DNA of 64,000 nucleotides from Scolanthus callimorphus (Eukaryota > Cnidaria > Anthozoa > Actiniaria > Edwardsiidae). Each line of letters begins with the position of its first letter. The first letter of the stretch is position 1. The position numbers were made by a program, and so were the translations under genes. Where the stretch lies: assembly GCA_033964015.1 (NCBI GenBank), contig CM066913.1:12456953-12520952 (forward strand), read 5' to 3'. Positions 28,051 through 40,441 of the stretch are shown here, piece by piece. The notes beneath the pieces were generated by a model. The model ran no database searches and was not told the DNA's origin. It worked only from the letters and a program-made list of their open reading frames with translations.

Positions 28051-31000
28051 TTATAACTGTTTCTCTGTATTTGCCAGATAGAGAGACTTGCATCTTTGTA
28101 TAAGTGCCCAGATATTGTTCAGATTGGCTGTACAAAATACTGGTATTCTCTGTTCAAGGTCATGCAGACTATGAATGCTGTCTAGATGACAGACAATGTT
28201 ACTGATTACTTCCTCACTGAGGCCTGTGGTGAGGGTGATGCCCACAAAACTTTGCCTGTCAGCCACTTGTAATCTGTAACCCTGAAGGGCCTCTCTTACA
28301 GTATCCCTCACTGATTCAGGTATAGCAACTGGTTCATTCTCAACACGTTCATGAGGATTACCTAAGTCGATTTTGGCAATTGCAGCATCAAGTTCTTTCT
28401 CATCACTGCACACAACACAACAGCAGTTCCTAGAACAATTGTCACAACAATTGTGTCTGTCCTGGGAATCAGGGACAGAAGCATCAAAATGCCTAAGAAG
28501 GGCTTCTCTTCGACATTTGTCAGTAGTGACATATGACCGCATACTATCTTGTAGAGAAGGTCTGCCTTTGCTAATATCATAGGAGTTGTAGTATACAATG
28601 GACTGAGCCTGCTGTCCATCCCTACCTGCCCTACCAGTTTCTTGGAAAAACTCTTCTAGAGAACAAGGGACACCAACATGAATTATTCTGTCAACGTTTG
28701 GGCAGTCCACTCCAACACCAAAAGCAATTGTAACAAGCAATACTCTAGCTTTGCAGGTGCCATCAATTAAGGCTGACATCAATTGGGTCTTATACTTTTT
28801 AGGATATTCTGCATGGTATTGTGCAAATAGTCTGTTCTTGAAAAGAGGTTCTGATCCACATGGATAATACTGCTTAGAGCCTAAAGCTTGTTCAAATAAA
28901 CAGAAACATTCCCCACAGGTCTTTAAATCACTGAACACTATTGTTAAAGGCATGTTTATAAGTTTTTCTTTCAGTTCTTCTGCAAGTGGGTTGATCACAG
29001 CAGACACCCGGTCATCTGTGTTGGGTCGCCTTTCGGCTGAGTAGTAAATATTTGCCCGGTTTGGATTTTCCTTTAAAACTACAGGATCATTCAGCCCAAC
29101 TGACTCAATTATCTGCCTCTGGTATGTCTTGTTAGCAGTTGCAGTAAGAGCAACAAATGTTTTTCCAGGAAGCAAGGTTCCCAATACATTAAGGTTGGCA
29201 TAAGCTGGCCTGAAATGCTTCCTAAAACAATGCAAAATAATGCATGAAAGTCAGTTAAGTAAGTAATACTATTGTGTAAGTTTATGAGTATTAATTTATT
29301 AAGCATTGTTATGAGTTTTGATACTACAAAATACTGCCATCTGTGACAAAGCATGCAGTTTGTAACTTGAAGTTTTGTTGTTTTAGTATTGGTTTCTGGC
29401 ATGCTTATTAAATGCTTGACTGTTACTCTACTGTAGCCATCAGCATACAAAGAAAGAGTAGTCATCATAAAGTACAATGTTGAACACTTCATCACAATTA
29501 GTATCTATACGTAATGTTGAGCCCTGATATGGAATATTTCAATTAACTTTGCAAAAATAAATGTTTAAATTGTTTTGCAAATTGGATGTGGCAACGTGCT
29601 ACATAACTTTTCTCAATTTTCATTTCAGTGAACAGGTCCCATTTCTGGGAAAAGCATGAAATTTCTACAGTTAAAAGTAGGAAAATTATAGCACCTCCCA
29701 GGAATGGCCAGTGGCATCTTTTTCTGGCAATGGGAACTGTTCAAAATTTCCAAAGTGGAACAATGTTAGTTTTACCCATGCCTACAATGGGAAATGTAGT
29801 TTTTTCATGTCTTGAATGACGCATAGCTTATGTTTTTTTTTTTCCTGTGCTACAGTAGCTCTGCCACCAGATAACTGTTTATCCATTCTCTATTAACAAA
29901 GATACACGATAAGACAGATAAAACCTGCTAAAAGCATTTGAACACATCTTCTGAAGACTTTATTGGCAAAATAGAGCACTTGTGATGTTCGGAGTGACAC
30001 TAGAAACATGTTAAGAAGTAATCAATCAGCAGTTTGAGTATGCAGTTGACAAAAATCTTGTACGAAGATAAGCTGCATTGCATTGCAAATGTCTGTGGGA
30101 CTGTTTTCAATATGTTGCAAAAAGAAATCATTTCTAATAACAGGAAACACTGACAACAAATTTTGCTGTTCTTACAAAAACACAGGACTGACACTGACAA
30201 CAAAAATAATTTCCTGTGCATGCACTATTTGTTTCAACTTTGAAATTTATATTTACAGGCTCAAATGGGTTGTTATTTGTGGGGGTACATGTACTTTATA
30301 ATGAGTAACACTTATAGCTACTAGAAATTTATGTAAACAGAATTTTTAATATCCCTAATGTTAATCTGGTATAAAAATTTTGTCCACCAAAGCCTGAAAT
30401 TTTCTCGATCTCCAAATCCATTAAGCCTGGTTTCCATATAGTCTTATCTGTCGCATCAGTCAACCGTGAAACAAAATAATAATTCCGATTTCCATTGTTT
30501 CACGGTCGACTGATGAGACAGATCAGACTATATGGAAACCAGCCTTTATGCACATGGATGTGATTTTACAACGTTCGTGTGACTGATGGGTCCCAACATC
30601 ACGCCTGCTCTTTTTGCCGACTAAGTCATATAAAATTGTGCGCTAATAAAGGAATCAGTTTCTTACCATTCCACAACAAAATGAGCCTCATCAATTACCA
30701 CAGCCATAACTCTTCGTTGATATATTTTACTTTTCAATAATCTACGAACGTCTGTGTTTTCCACAAGTACTTCAGGATGGGCAAACAATAATGAAAATCC
30801 TGGATTACGCAGTTCGTTATCTCTCAAGTCCTCTGTATTTTTAAGCACTGTGCATTTGATTCCCTTGGAATTAAGCTTACTTATCTGGTCTTCGATCAAT
30901 GCATTCAATGGAGAGACAACAATTACAATAGGGTTTGGACACTGACCTAAAGACGCGAACACGAAAGGCAGAATTTGGTAGATTACTGACTTCCCATATC

Positions 31001-31139
31001 CAGTCGGCAAAATACAAAAGCAATCTCTGTTATCAACGGCTACAGCACGTATCGCTTCTTTTTGTTTTGGTTTTAAATCGAACTTTAAACCCAGTTGTGT
31101 AGCTCCAAATTTCAGCGCTTCTTGAAATCGATCCGCCAT
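28051..31139 (-). CDS. RecQ-type DNA helicase encoded by the transposon (two exons, 547 aa)
   Basis: Exons on the minus strand are 31139-30667 and 29221-28051, joined across a GT-AG intron within a Trp codon. Visible motifs: a Q-motif-like KPKQKEAI (~23-30), Walker A LPTGYGKS (44-51), DEAH box (150-153) followed by the RecQ-typical EWGKHFRPAY, then FVALTATA, the motif VI QETGRAGRDG (~351-360) and a RecQ-type zinc cluster with Cys at about 394, 416, 417 and 420. No HRDC domain is present, so it is short relative to host RecQ proteins. Such helicases unwind 3'-5' and could process transposition intermediates. It converges on the DUF6589-like gene and lies wholly inside the terminal repeats, so I read it as transposon cargo or machinery rather than a host gene. 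The intron carries the 30427 MITE. Confidence 0.92.
30427..30542. mobile_element. 116-bp hairpin MITE, copy 2, in the helicase intron
   Basis: Same length and stem as 16365-16480 (CTGGTTTCCATATAGTCTTA ... inverted), with a different loop. Confidence 0.85.
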
Positions 31140-31300
31140 CTTGAACAGAAAATTACAAGCATGCGCAGTACTTCGAAATCCTAGATTCTAGGACATCACA
31201 GTAATGCGCATGCTCCAATTTCGTCTGCGTCCAGAGCCTCCGAGGCAGCATGACCGAGAGGCTCTGGGAACGAGATTGAGCCGATTTAAAACCTTGAAAC

Positions 31301-31708
31301 CCCGGGGGGGGGTTCTCCCATGTAAGAGAGATAGGGGTGCTCGTCGGGACATCGGAAAATATACCCTAAAAAATACCAGGACATAAAAAATCCAACCCCT
31401 AAAAATACCTTATAAAACATAATGACCCCTAAAAAATACCAACAATAAACCTTTTTTGTTATTGTTTATTGTTTCTCATCTCAAAACAAGCTTAGTTTAG
31501 AGCTATAAATGAACAAAGAAAGAAAGAAAACGTTTTACTGGGTTTGTGACCCTTTCATTCATTTGTGTACCCCTAAAAAATACCATTAATTAGTGAAAGC
31601 CACAATTTTCTCCGATACCCCCTAAAAAATACCTGAAACTCGATTTTGACCCCTAAAAAATACGACGAGCACCCCTATCAGGTCGACATGTGAAGAACCC
31701 CCCCCGGG
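31301..31708. mobile_element. 408-bp hAT-type MITE with perfect 8-bp duplication
   Basis: Ends are CCCGGGGGGGGTTCTCCCATGT and, inverted, ACATGTGAAGAACCCCCCCCGGG. CTTGAAAC flanks both sides (31293-31300 and 31709-31716), the 8-bp duplication typical of hAT elements. The inside repeats CCCCTAAAAAATACC about eight times. It lies only 22 bp outside the right end of the 12.7-kb transposon. Confidence 0.85.
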
Positions 31709-32713
31709 CTTGAAACACGGCTACATTCAATAGATATGGACTCCTGATAGAATAAATTCAGGTCTGACTTGACCAATGCCATTTATTTACGAATGATCTA
31801 AGAGATTTTCAGGAAAATATGTGTCTGGTCATCTGGGCTAAACTGCAGAAGAACCTTGTTCTGTGTCAAAGGAGTTCGTATCTCTCTACTTCATCTTCGA
31901 CACAGGGCCGCATAAAGAACTGCACCAAACTATGGATTCATCATTTGAAAGACAGGGAAAATTCAACTCACAATGGACTTCCAAATTGGGAATTGCAATT
32001 GGATTTATCAGTATAAAACTTTCGAGGGAAAACACCAGAAGTCTATCTCTTCGAGAAACACACAATGGAAGGACGAAAGTTAGGTAATCGCAGTTTGTAA
32101 TAACAGGCGAATTATTTTTAAATAAACTTGACAAGATACTATGGTATGGAAGGAGGAGCGAGTGAAATGTTTTACGAACTGTGGGAAGGCTGGAACCAGC
32201 TCGGAAATCCCCAAGACACAACTCAGGAGTCATAAAAGGTAATAATGCAACTGTAAACAGACCCAAAAGGCAACACTACAATGCAGATGGAATTTATTTG
32301 GTAAAAACTGAATGGACGTTAATAATAATTGTGACAATTGAATGAAAATTTTGCTAATGTTGAATGTGACATTTTTATGGAAATTCAGTAAACTGAAATT
32401 CAGTAAATACTGAATTTTTAAAAAAGTTGATTTTCTTAACAATGTTGTACTTTCAAAATTGCAATAAGCTAGAAAACGTATTTTACTGAATGCATGTTCT
32501 AATTCAAACCATCCAATTACAGTTTGTTTATGTGCAACCATTTGTTTCTCGTTGAAAAGTTAGTTTAGGAAGGGGTTGTGGGGCAACTGTTAGAGAAGGC
32601 ATTTTACCCAGGGGGTGCTTATCAGATGGGATTTGCAGTATTGATAGGGGATATTACATGGGTGTGCGAAGATACAAGTTTTATCTTCAAATGTTGAAGT
32701 CAATCTCTCATGA

Positions 32714-33571
32714 GCCCGGCGTAATCAATCGAACAAATCAAAACAAAAAATAAATCGAACTCAATGGAACACCAATCGTTCGATTTGTTTGGCAATCGAA
32801 CAAAATCAAATGCGAGCTTAGCTGTGAGTTTGATTTTAGAACAATCGAACACAAACCAATCGAACAGATTTGATTGTTCGATTTTGTTCGGTAATTATGA
32901 ATGTGTGACAGGATTTCTACCTCTATATCTACCTCTAAATTTCATACATGTAAAGGTTGCACTTCCATGAACATATGAACAAGCTAAATCATTATGATAT
33001 CTAGCAATGATTGTGTCAGGAGAAAGACAGGGACTCTTAAACCTTTTGGGTGGGGATGCTTTTGGTTCATATAATTTTTAGGGGATCGATAAAATCGGCC
33101 CTCTGGTACCTTTTGGGGGGTAAAAAAGAAACATGTTTTACCACTTGTAACCTGCGAGCAGTGCTTTCTTCTGTCAGTCTTTTAAAATTTTACGAAGTTA
33201 GTCACGTGTCATACATTCGTGTAATTGGGGCGAGATGACCAATTAACAAACGACAGCAAAACCGCGTGGGCTAGCAACAAAACGAGAGATCGAATTACTG
33301 AGGAAAAGCCTCTGCTAGGGTGGCATATTTTCGAGTGAAACATTTGGTTTATTGTCTCAGCCCAGAATCTTTTACAAGCTATTGTACCTTAAAACTTCTA
33401 GTAGCTCAGGTCTGTTAAAAAATTCCGATTTCCTAACGTTCGATTTTGTTCGATTGTGAAGATTTTGCTGTGGGTTCGATTGTGTTTGATTGCCGAACAA
33501 GTCGAAAATCGATCGAACGATTGGTATTCGATTGAGTTTGATTACCAAACGTTCGATTGATTACGCCGGGC
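32714..33571. mobile_element. Inverted-repeat element with GCCCGGCGTAATCAATCG ends
   Basis: GCCCGGCGTAATCAATCGAAC-type sequence at the left is matched inverted at the right (GTTCGATTGATTACGCCGGGC). Subterminal blocks repeat TCGAACAAAATC-like phrases in both directions. No clear duplication of the target and no ORF of note. Confidence 0.6.
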
Positions 33572-33663
33572 ACGAGTGAGTGCAGGGAATGACTGAGAGA
33601 TTGAGATTGAACACAAGAAGGTAAAATTCGTATCTCCAAGTGCCCATGTAATGTTTTGTTTAT

Positions 33664-33855
33664 TGTGTGGTTCCAGAAATTATCCATACCCCCCTACAGA
33701 AGGGCATTGGAAATTCTGGAGGGGTGGGGATCAATTTACCTGATCATTTCCATACAAATACTGTATTTTTCCTTGGAAATTCCAGAGGGGTGGGCGAATC
33801 ACTTTCCAACACCCTTCTGTGTGGAGGGGGTATGGATATTTTCTGGAACCACACA
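33664..33855. mobile_element. 192-bp MITE with TGTGTGGTTCC ends and TTAT on both sides
   Basis: Begins TGTGTGGTTCCAGAAA and ends TTTTCTGGAACCACACA; TTAT flanks both ends. Fourth member of the family seen at 20445 and 22880. Confidence 0.75.
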
Positions 33856-34345
33856 TTATATAGATATTGATGAGATAAATTTGAAAACAAATGCAAAGCA
33901 TTGGTGTTAAAACCGAATCGACAGACCGGCAAACCACTTTTGGCACTGAAACTCTATAAGCAAAGTTTGATGTAAGCTTAATGAATTTTGTACCCTGGTC
34001 CCAGGGTGAAGTTTCTGTGTGTTTTCAATCCAAGTTTGAAGTCATATTTCACTGTAGTTTGTTTTGCTTCAGTATTTCTTGCTGGGACATCACATACCCT
34101 GGGGACACTCACTAGGATTCTCAGTTCTATCAATCAAAAACGTCAGTCCCAAAGGCAGAGCTTCGGGGCCTCCTATCATTGGATGGTGAATTTAGTGCCT
34201 TCTCATTGGCAGCAGGATTAGTTCCGGATTGAACAAAATCGTGTTACTCACAGGGAAGGGAGATTAAACCAGGGCTCTGTCGTCCAACAAAATTCACCAG
34301 GGCTCTTGAGAGTTCGCAAAATTAACACTTATTGGATAAGGTTGA

Positions 34346-34449
34346 GCATGATAGTGAGATTTTTCAACGCCGAGGTTTTTGTTATCTGCCAAAGCAAAGC
34401 TGAGGCAGATAACACTAACTCAAGGCATTGACAAATCTCACTATCATGC
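34346..34449. repeat. 104-bp hairpin
   Basis: GCATGATAGTGAGATTTTTC and its inverted complement close a stem that also includes TTATCTGCC/GGCAGATAA. Likely a MITE; single copy in this window. Confidence 0.55.
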
Positions 34450-35145
34450 AAAACGGAATTATTTTATTATTCAGCAACAAGGAATTCTTACCTAGCTAAA
34501 CGAAGTCGACGATGAGACCTTGCAAGGTGATTCAGTTTTTCAACTTCAGTTTACGTCCATTAGTAATTTCCTCTTCGTACACAATTCAAATAGCCATTGC
34601 TGATTTCTAGATATCCTGAGCAATGATCTCTCGGCAAAAAGCACAGCAGATTCATCTAGAATATTGGCTAAATTGGCTTTCGCCTTCGAAATGAAAACCA
34701 AGGTGGCCTCCAAACCTATTGGTTTGCGTTATGACGTCATTAGAGTGCATCAATCCTAATGTCTGGAGTTTGACGTCATGAACTGCGTGCCAACATGCTT
34801 TCGCTGTGTACTCTTAGCCAATAAGAATCGATATAGTAGCATGGCTGAATAATAATACTCAGCAGCTGTAACTGAGGGGGGGGGGACACTTATCAGATGC
34901 GATTTACAGTATATGTTTTGAGAAAACTGTGGTGTGAAGATGGTTAGTGCTCATCAGACTGCAGTGTACATGTGGGCATTGTCATGTGGGCCCTGACAAG
35001 ATGCAGGAAAAATGTTGGCCCTCCCAAATGCGGTGACATCATTCACTGGATCTAGATATTACTAAAAAATACATTACATATTACTAAAAAAAAATTCATT
35101 TTTCAATCTATTTTAATGTTATAATAGCAGTTCAACATACTAGTT

Positions 35146-35267
35146 CAATACTCTGACAAATTTATGCATGGTATTGTTCTCCCCCATTGTATTGCCTTGT
35201 TCTATAATACACTCCATTGCACTCCATTGTTTTAGACAATGCCTTGCATAAATTTGTCAGTGTATTG
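35146..35267. repeat. 122-bp hairpin
   Basis: CAATACTCTGACAAATTTAT at the left is matched inverted at the right (ATAAATTTGTCAGTGTATTG) around a loop containing actccattg repeats. No coding content. Confidence 0.55.
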
Positions 35268-36636
35268 GACAACCCTCTAAATCTAGAGATCCTATTACAG
35301 GGCCGTAGCAAGCCTCCAAACACTCAAAACTGGGGGGGGGGAACAACATCTAAAGAACTGAAGTCACCTTTTAAGGAAAATTTGTAAAACTCTCTTGCGT
35401 GCGAAGCGCACAGAAAATAAAGAGCTCTGCATGTGAAATTACCGCATTGGGGGAACTGATTGGGGAAAATTGGGGGCGGGGGGGGGGGGCATGGGCCTCC
35501 CTGACCCTTTGATCGCTATGGCTCTATATTACCCTAGCAACATTTGCGTAAAAACTAATATATATAATGACCCTCCGTTGTATCATTTGCACCAAATTTT
35601 TTTAACCTTTTTCACCTGCATGAAAATTAAAGGCCCTCCCCTCTCTAATTTATGACCAGTCTCTTAGTACTTATCAGACTGTAGTGTACATGTAGGCATT
35701 GTCAAGAATGTACTGGAGGCATTTTCAGGGGAATACTTTCCCTGCTAACAAAGGTTTCAGGAGGTGAGAAAAATGAGGGACCTCTGTTAGTGAAAGGCAT
35801 AAAGCTAAACAAAACATGATGTGAGGATAATAGGGTAGGAGAGAAATGCAAGGGGAGAAATGCAATATTGTGTTTTTGTCACTCAATCACCAATTCACCA
35901 TTTCGGTGCTCTAGCTTCCATGCAGTGTACATTATGTAACAATCACCAAAATCAATCGAATGTTCAGACATTCTGACTGCATGATAAGAAGCCCTAGTTC
36001 ACATTAACCACCATTGTGGCATTCAAAATTGGATTGAGCATCCAAAATGGCCGAAGAGTGGCATTAGTCTGAGAAAATGTGGTGAATGTTAAAATGGCTG
36101 GGCAGGGTGGCTGAGTGGTGCCCTTTCTCCACCTTCCCGACACTGCAGCCATTTACTTTTAAAAAAATTAATTTTACAGACAATTGTAACACAACGATAA
36201 ATTTATTTAAAATATTTTTTTCATCCATGCATACCAACACGTGTAACTGTTTACTTGAAATAGTAGAATGCTACTAGAATCAAAGGGCTCTGCAAGCTAA
36301 ATCTTTCATGAGTTTGAATGAGAAAGTGAAGAGACTTTTTGACTTGTAAATAGCCAAAAGGATAACAGACTGAGTTGCGTTGAAAACTATAGAGGAACTG
36401 GCCATGATGGAACAATATTTAGCCATAGGCATATCAGGACTTTACTTTTCACATTTTTAAATGGAAAGTATTTAAAAGAAGTTGAAATTAATTGTACATA
36501 TCCATTTTTCCAAAAATAATATTTTTGCAAACCAGTGTGAATAGATTAAATCTAATGACGTTCTCCTTCCTTTTGACCTTTTTGCACGCCCTTGTAGACC
36601 TAAAGGGAAGCCCGAGTTCACGCATTTCATGCGTCT

Positions 36637-39600
36637 AGTTGATCTTATTCTAACCAATAAAAGCGAAAATATATCAAAATCGGGCGTTGTTCCGTTAGGA
36701 ATGTCCGATGGACATGGTATGGTTTTTTGGGAGTCGGAAGTTTATACTGCCGAAGCGTCAGCCTGTCGAAAAAGAATTCAGAAACTTTAAAAATTTCGTA
36801 GCAGAGGAATTTATTTCAGACCTCGAAAACGCCCCTTGGGATTCGATACATGGTGACCAAGACCCAGATAGTGCCTGGGATAATTGGAAATCCATATTTA
36901 ATAATATAATTGATAAACATGCACCCATTCAGAACAGAAGGGTGAGAGAAAATTCTCTCCCTTGGCTCTCATCTCAAATAAAACAATTAATGAGAAATAG
37001 GGACTACTATAAAAACGCGCCATTAAATTTAACTCTGACTCACAATGGGAACTATTCAAAAGGTGTCGCAACCAAGTCAACATAGAAATGCGCAAAGCTA
37101 AGGCAAATTATTATCAGGAGAAAATTAAGAACTGCTCCTCGCGCGATCCAAAAAAATCATGGAAGCTAATTAATAATTTACTTGGTAAGCACCTTAAGGT
37201 ACTAGAGGAGGCTCATGATCGAAATTTCAATTCTCCCCAGAATCACCCAACCTGATGCTGGTGATACTATTTATCATATAGGGTAGTTTAAAACTTTGAA
37301 ATTTCACGAATACCTACAAAAATCGAGAGAGAAATGCAACGTTTTTCGCGCCAAATATTGTAATGTTATACCTTGTAGTATCCTGCCCGAGTATTTATCT
37401 GGTATTGTTGCAGTGACCCTTGACCTACTGTTAGTCATTAACTGGACACAGAATTCGGCTTTTATATGCGAGAAAGTACTTTATTTTTGTTCATAGAGGT
37501 TTTAATCATTTGTAGCAACGAAATAATTTCCAGAGGATACTTATTTTCCTCTCCTAATGTTAAAAACAATGAAATATTATCAGTTGTTGTGTTGGTCAAG
37601 CCGGATCGCAATTCATTTCCAGTATTTAATCCCTGGTGGAGTCATACCGTGTGCATTGATCGATGAATCATTCCTGAGACATAAAAACATGTTTTTGGCA
37701 GCTTAAAAAACAGATTCTTACTTATTATAAAAAGCCAATGTTGTAAAATCCAAAATTTCGCAGCTATGCGGTTTGTTCTGAGCTTGTTTACGAGCGCGCG
37801 TGACTTCTGAAACTTGAGTGAAATTTAATCCGATTTACTTTGCTTAGTAGCGTGTACTTATTTTCGCGCGAAAAACATTGCTGTATAAGGGCAAAATATC
37901 CTTATTTGGGGGGAAATATTGAATACAAAAGACCGCTGACTGGTTAAAAATAACATACACAGACGCATCTTGCCAACTGAAGCGAACAAAGCCATAGAAT
38001 CGAAAATTCGTGAAGTAAGGAAGTTATTTCACTGTAATTAAGGCGCTTGAACACCGAAAATGATGAATAAGTGCGTGTAGATTTCAGCTCTGTCTCTGAA
38101 ACTTTCTGAAACGAAAATATAGTGCATTTAGAAGGATTTTGACCATGCCCGTATGGAAACTCATAATATTATTAATTCTGTTGCGTTTTGACTTTACTAA
38201 TCGGTAACCTATTAACTTATTAATTTTTTGCTACGGGCACGGTCAATTTTGTCCCTTTTTTAATGCAAAATAACCTGGTGCACTTAGTTTGGGTCTGTTG
38301 TTAAAAACGTGCGAGTTTTTAGATTTTTAGTGAAAATGTAGTGGTTACTATGGAGACCGATTCTCGCGAAACAGGGCGTGGTATCGGTATGCGCATTACA
38401 TCAAAACAAAGCTAAATGTTTAATAAAAACATGCTGAAATGCTGATTGGGTAAAACGAAATATAAAGCGAGATATAATTTTTCAAATTGTACCCTCGGGA
38501 GCCTCCTGTAGTACCTTAAGCCGAACCAGCATGTGAACGAGTTAAACGTTGGTGGCAGCGTGTTGTCGGAACCTGAAAATATTGCAGAGGCCTTTAATGA
38601 TTATTTTGTTAACATCGGGCCAAATTTAGCAAAAAAGTGCCCCGATCAACTTAACCGAGATAATTCGTATTTGGACTTTTGTGAATACAATACACAACAG
38701 TTCAGTTTCGAAGAAATCCCGGTTGAAAATGTGGTCTTATCTCTAAAATCTCTAAAAGCCTCTAAGGCTACAGGCTTAGACAAAATTCCCGCCAAATTGC
38801 TCAAAGTAGCTGCAGATATTATAGCTCCTTCTCTGACACAAATATTCAACCTCTCACTTTCTTCTCGAACCTTTATCACTGAATTTAAGCATGCAAGGGT
38901 AACGCCCATCTTTAAATCAGATGACCGCAAGCTACCCGAAAACTATCGACCAATCTCGATCCTACCAATAATCAGTAAAGTGTTTGAGAAAGAAGTGTTT
39001 AGACAACTTTATAGCTTTCTGATGGACCAATCATTGCTTTCCAAATTTCAGTCAGGCTTCCGGCCTAAACATTCTACACTTTCGGCACTGATACATATGT
39101 GCGATGATTGGTATCGTAACATGGACCAAGGGCATTTAACAGGCGTTGTGTTCCTTGACATTCGGAAGGCTTTCGATTCGATAAACCATTCAATTTTACT
39201 CGATAAGATGAACCGACTCGGCATTCGTGGCGGACAGTTAGAATGGTTCTCCTCGTACCTATCTGGCAGAACGCAACAATGCCAAGTAAATAATCATCTT
39301 TCCCCGCCTAAGCAAATTATATGCGGGGTGCCTCAAGGCTCAATTTTAGGTCCTTTATTATTCCTCTTATATATCAATGACCTCCCGAATTGTCTCGGAA
39401 CCACAACGCCATGTATATATGCAGATGACACTCAGATATTCGCAACCTCTCCGGACCCTGATGAGCTCACAGATAAGCTTAATCTGGACCTTGCGAACAT
39501 CTCAAAATGGTTATCATTGAATAAGTTACAATATCACACATCGAAAACAAAAGTAATGTTTATTGGTTCATCCTATAACATTAAACATAAGAGTAACGAT

Positions 39601-40441
39601 CTTCAGTCTTCTGTCTGTATTGATGGCAAAACGATTTCAAAAATCAAGGGTAAATTCACAGAAGTGCCTTGGCGTTGAAATTGATGAAAATTTGAAATTC
39701 GATAAGCACATTGAAAATGTGTGTAAAAAAGCCAGTGCAGGGATAGGCGCAATTCGACGTATTAAACCATTTGTCCCGGCCAGCTCGCTTGAGAGCGTCT
39801 ATAGATGTCTTGTTCAGCCTTATCTAGATTATTGCGCGCCAGTTTGGGATACCTGTGGAAAGACCCTCGCAGATAAACTCCAAAAGCTGCAGGCACGTGC
39901 AGCACGTGTAGTAACTGGCGCGAGGTATGAACAGAGGTCTGTAGACGTTCTCCGAGGGCTGGGATGGCAATCTTTGAATAAAAGGCAAATAAATCTAAAA
40001 TCGATTTTGATATATAAAATCTTAAACGATCAAAGTGCACCAACCTTACGAAATTTATTTCTCAAGACTGAAGATCGCCAAGATAGATATAACCTCCGAA
40101 GCAGGGATACAGACCTAGCACTCCCAAAACCTAAGACCAACTTCCTGAAACGCAGTTTCAGCTATAGTGGAGCAATGCTATGGAACAGTCTTAGTAAAGC
40201 GACCAAACAGGCTAATACATTAGCCTCTTTCAAGCGTTTGCTGAAAAGGGATGCCGAATGATGGTGCACTGTGCTTTCGGGGATTCTTAATAGTTCTATG
40301 TTTTAATTGTATTGTCTTTTTTATCTTTGTAACCTATGTACTCTTTTTTTGTCAACGCCCCATTTGGAAATCAGTGTGTGCACAATGCACCATTGAAATG
40401 GCCAGCGTTGTAAAATAAAGCTGTATGTATGTATGTATGTA
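36637..40441 (+). pseudogene. Non-LTR retrotransposon (CR1/L2/Jockey type), RT and C-terminal part, broken
   Basis: The protein runs from VDLILTNKSENIS through the reverse transcriptase at 38533-39678: LPENYRPISILP, QSGFRPKHST, LDIRKAFDSINH, GVPQGSILGPLLFLLYINDL and the catalytic YADDTQIF. A C-terminal domain follows in another frame (39660-40261) with KLQARAARVVTGARYEQRS and a YNLRSR motif. Frameshifts lie near 36725, 37065 and 39650, and a 1.3-kb TTAA element is inserted at 37194-38519. The 3' end is a short (TATG)n tail at about 40421-40441 after AAATAAAG, as in elements of this group. The 5' continuation is at 17690-18257. Confidence 0.9.
37194..38519. mobile_element. 1.3-kb TTAA-bounded element inside the retrotransposon
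   Basis: TTAA at 37194-37197 and 38516-38519. The ends are inverted: TTAAGGTACTAGAGGAGGCTC and GAGCCTCCTGTAGTACCTTAA-type. Reading the flanking retrotransposon across the insertion restores one frame (LLGKH before, NELNVGG after). No transposase is seen. The GGAGGCTCAT phrase also opens the TTAA element at 60383. Confidence 0.82.

Larger units (their letters stand above)
18549..31278. mobile_element. 12.7-kb autonomous DNA transposon with DUF6589-like and RecQ-like genes
   Basis: The left end reads CAATCTCGTTCCCAGA (18549-18564) and the right end is its exact inverted complement (31263-31278). AGCCGATTT lies immediately outside both ends (18540-18548 and 31279-31287), a perfect 9-bp target duplication. 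A second inverted block (GGCTCTGGANGCAGACGA) lies ~45 bp inside each end. The two genes converge and fill the element: the first starts 356 bp from the left end, and the helicase starts 124 bp from the right end. Both main ORFs are open, so this copy may be intact. Established superfamilies with 9-bp duplications include MULEs, but I see no MULE transposase here. I cannot assign a named superfamily. Confidence 0.9.

Noticed and set aside
28362..28619. 85-codon ORF within the helicase
   Set aside because: Alternate frame of the RecQ zinc-cluster exon.
18549..31278. MULE transposon, based on the 9-bp duplication
   Set aside because: No MULE-type transposase motif could be found in either gene; duplication length alone is not enough.
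36898..37095. Minus-strand ORFs opposite the retrotransposon
   Set aside because: Shadows of the reverse-transcriptase reading frame.
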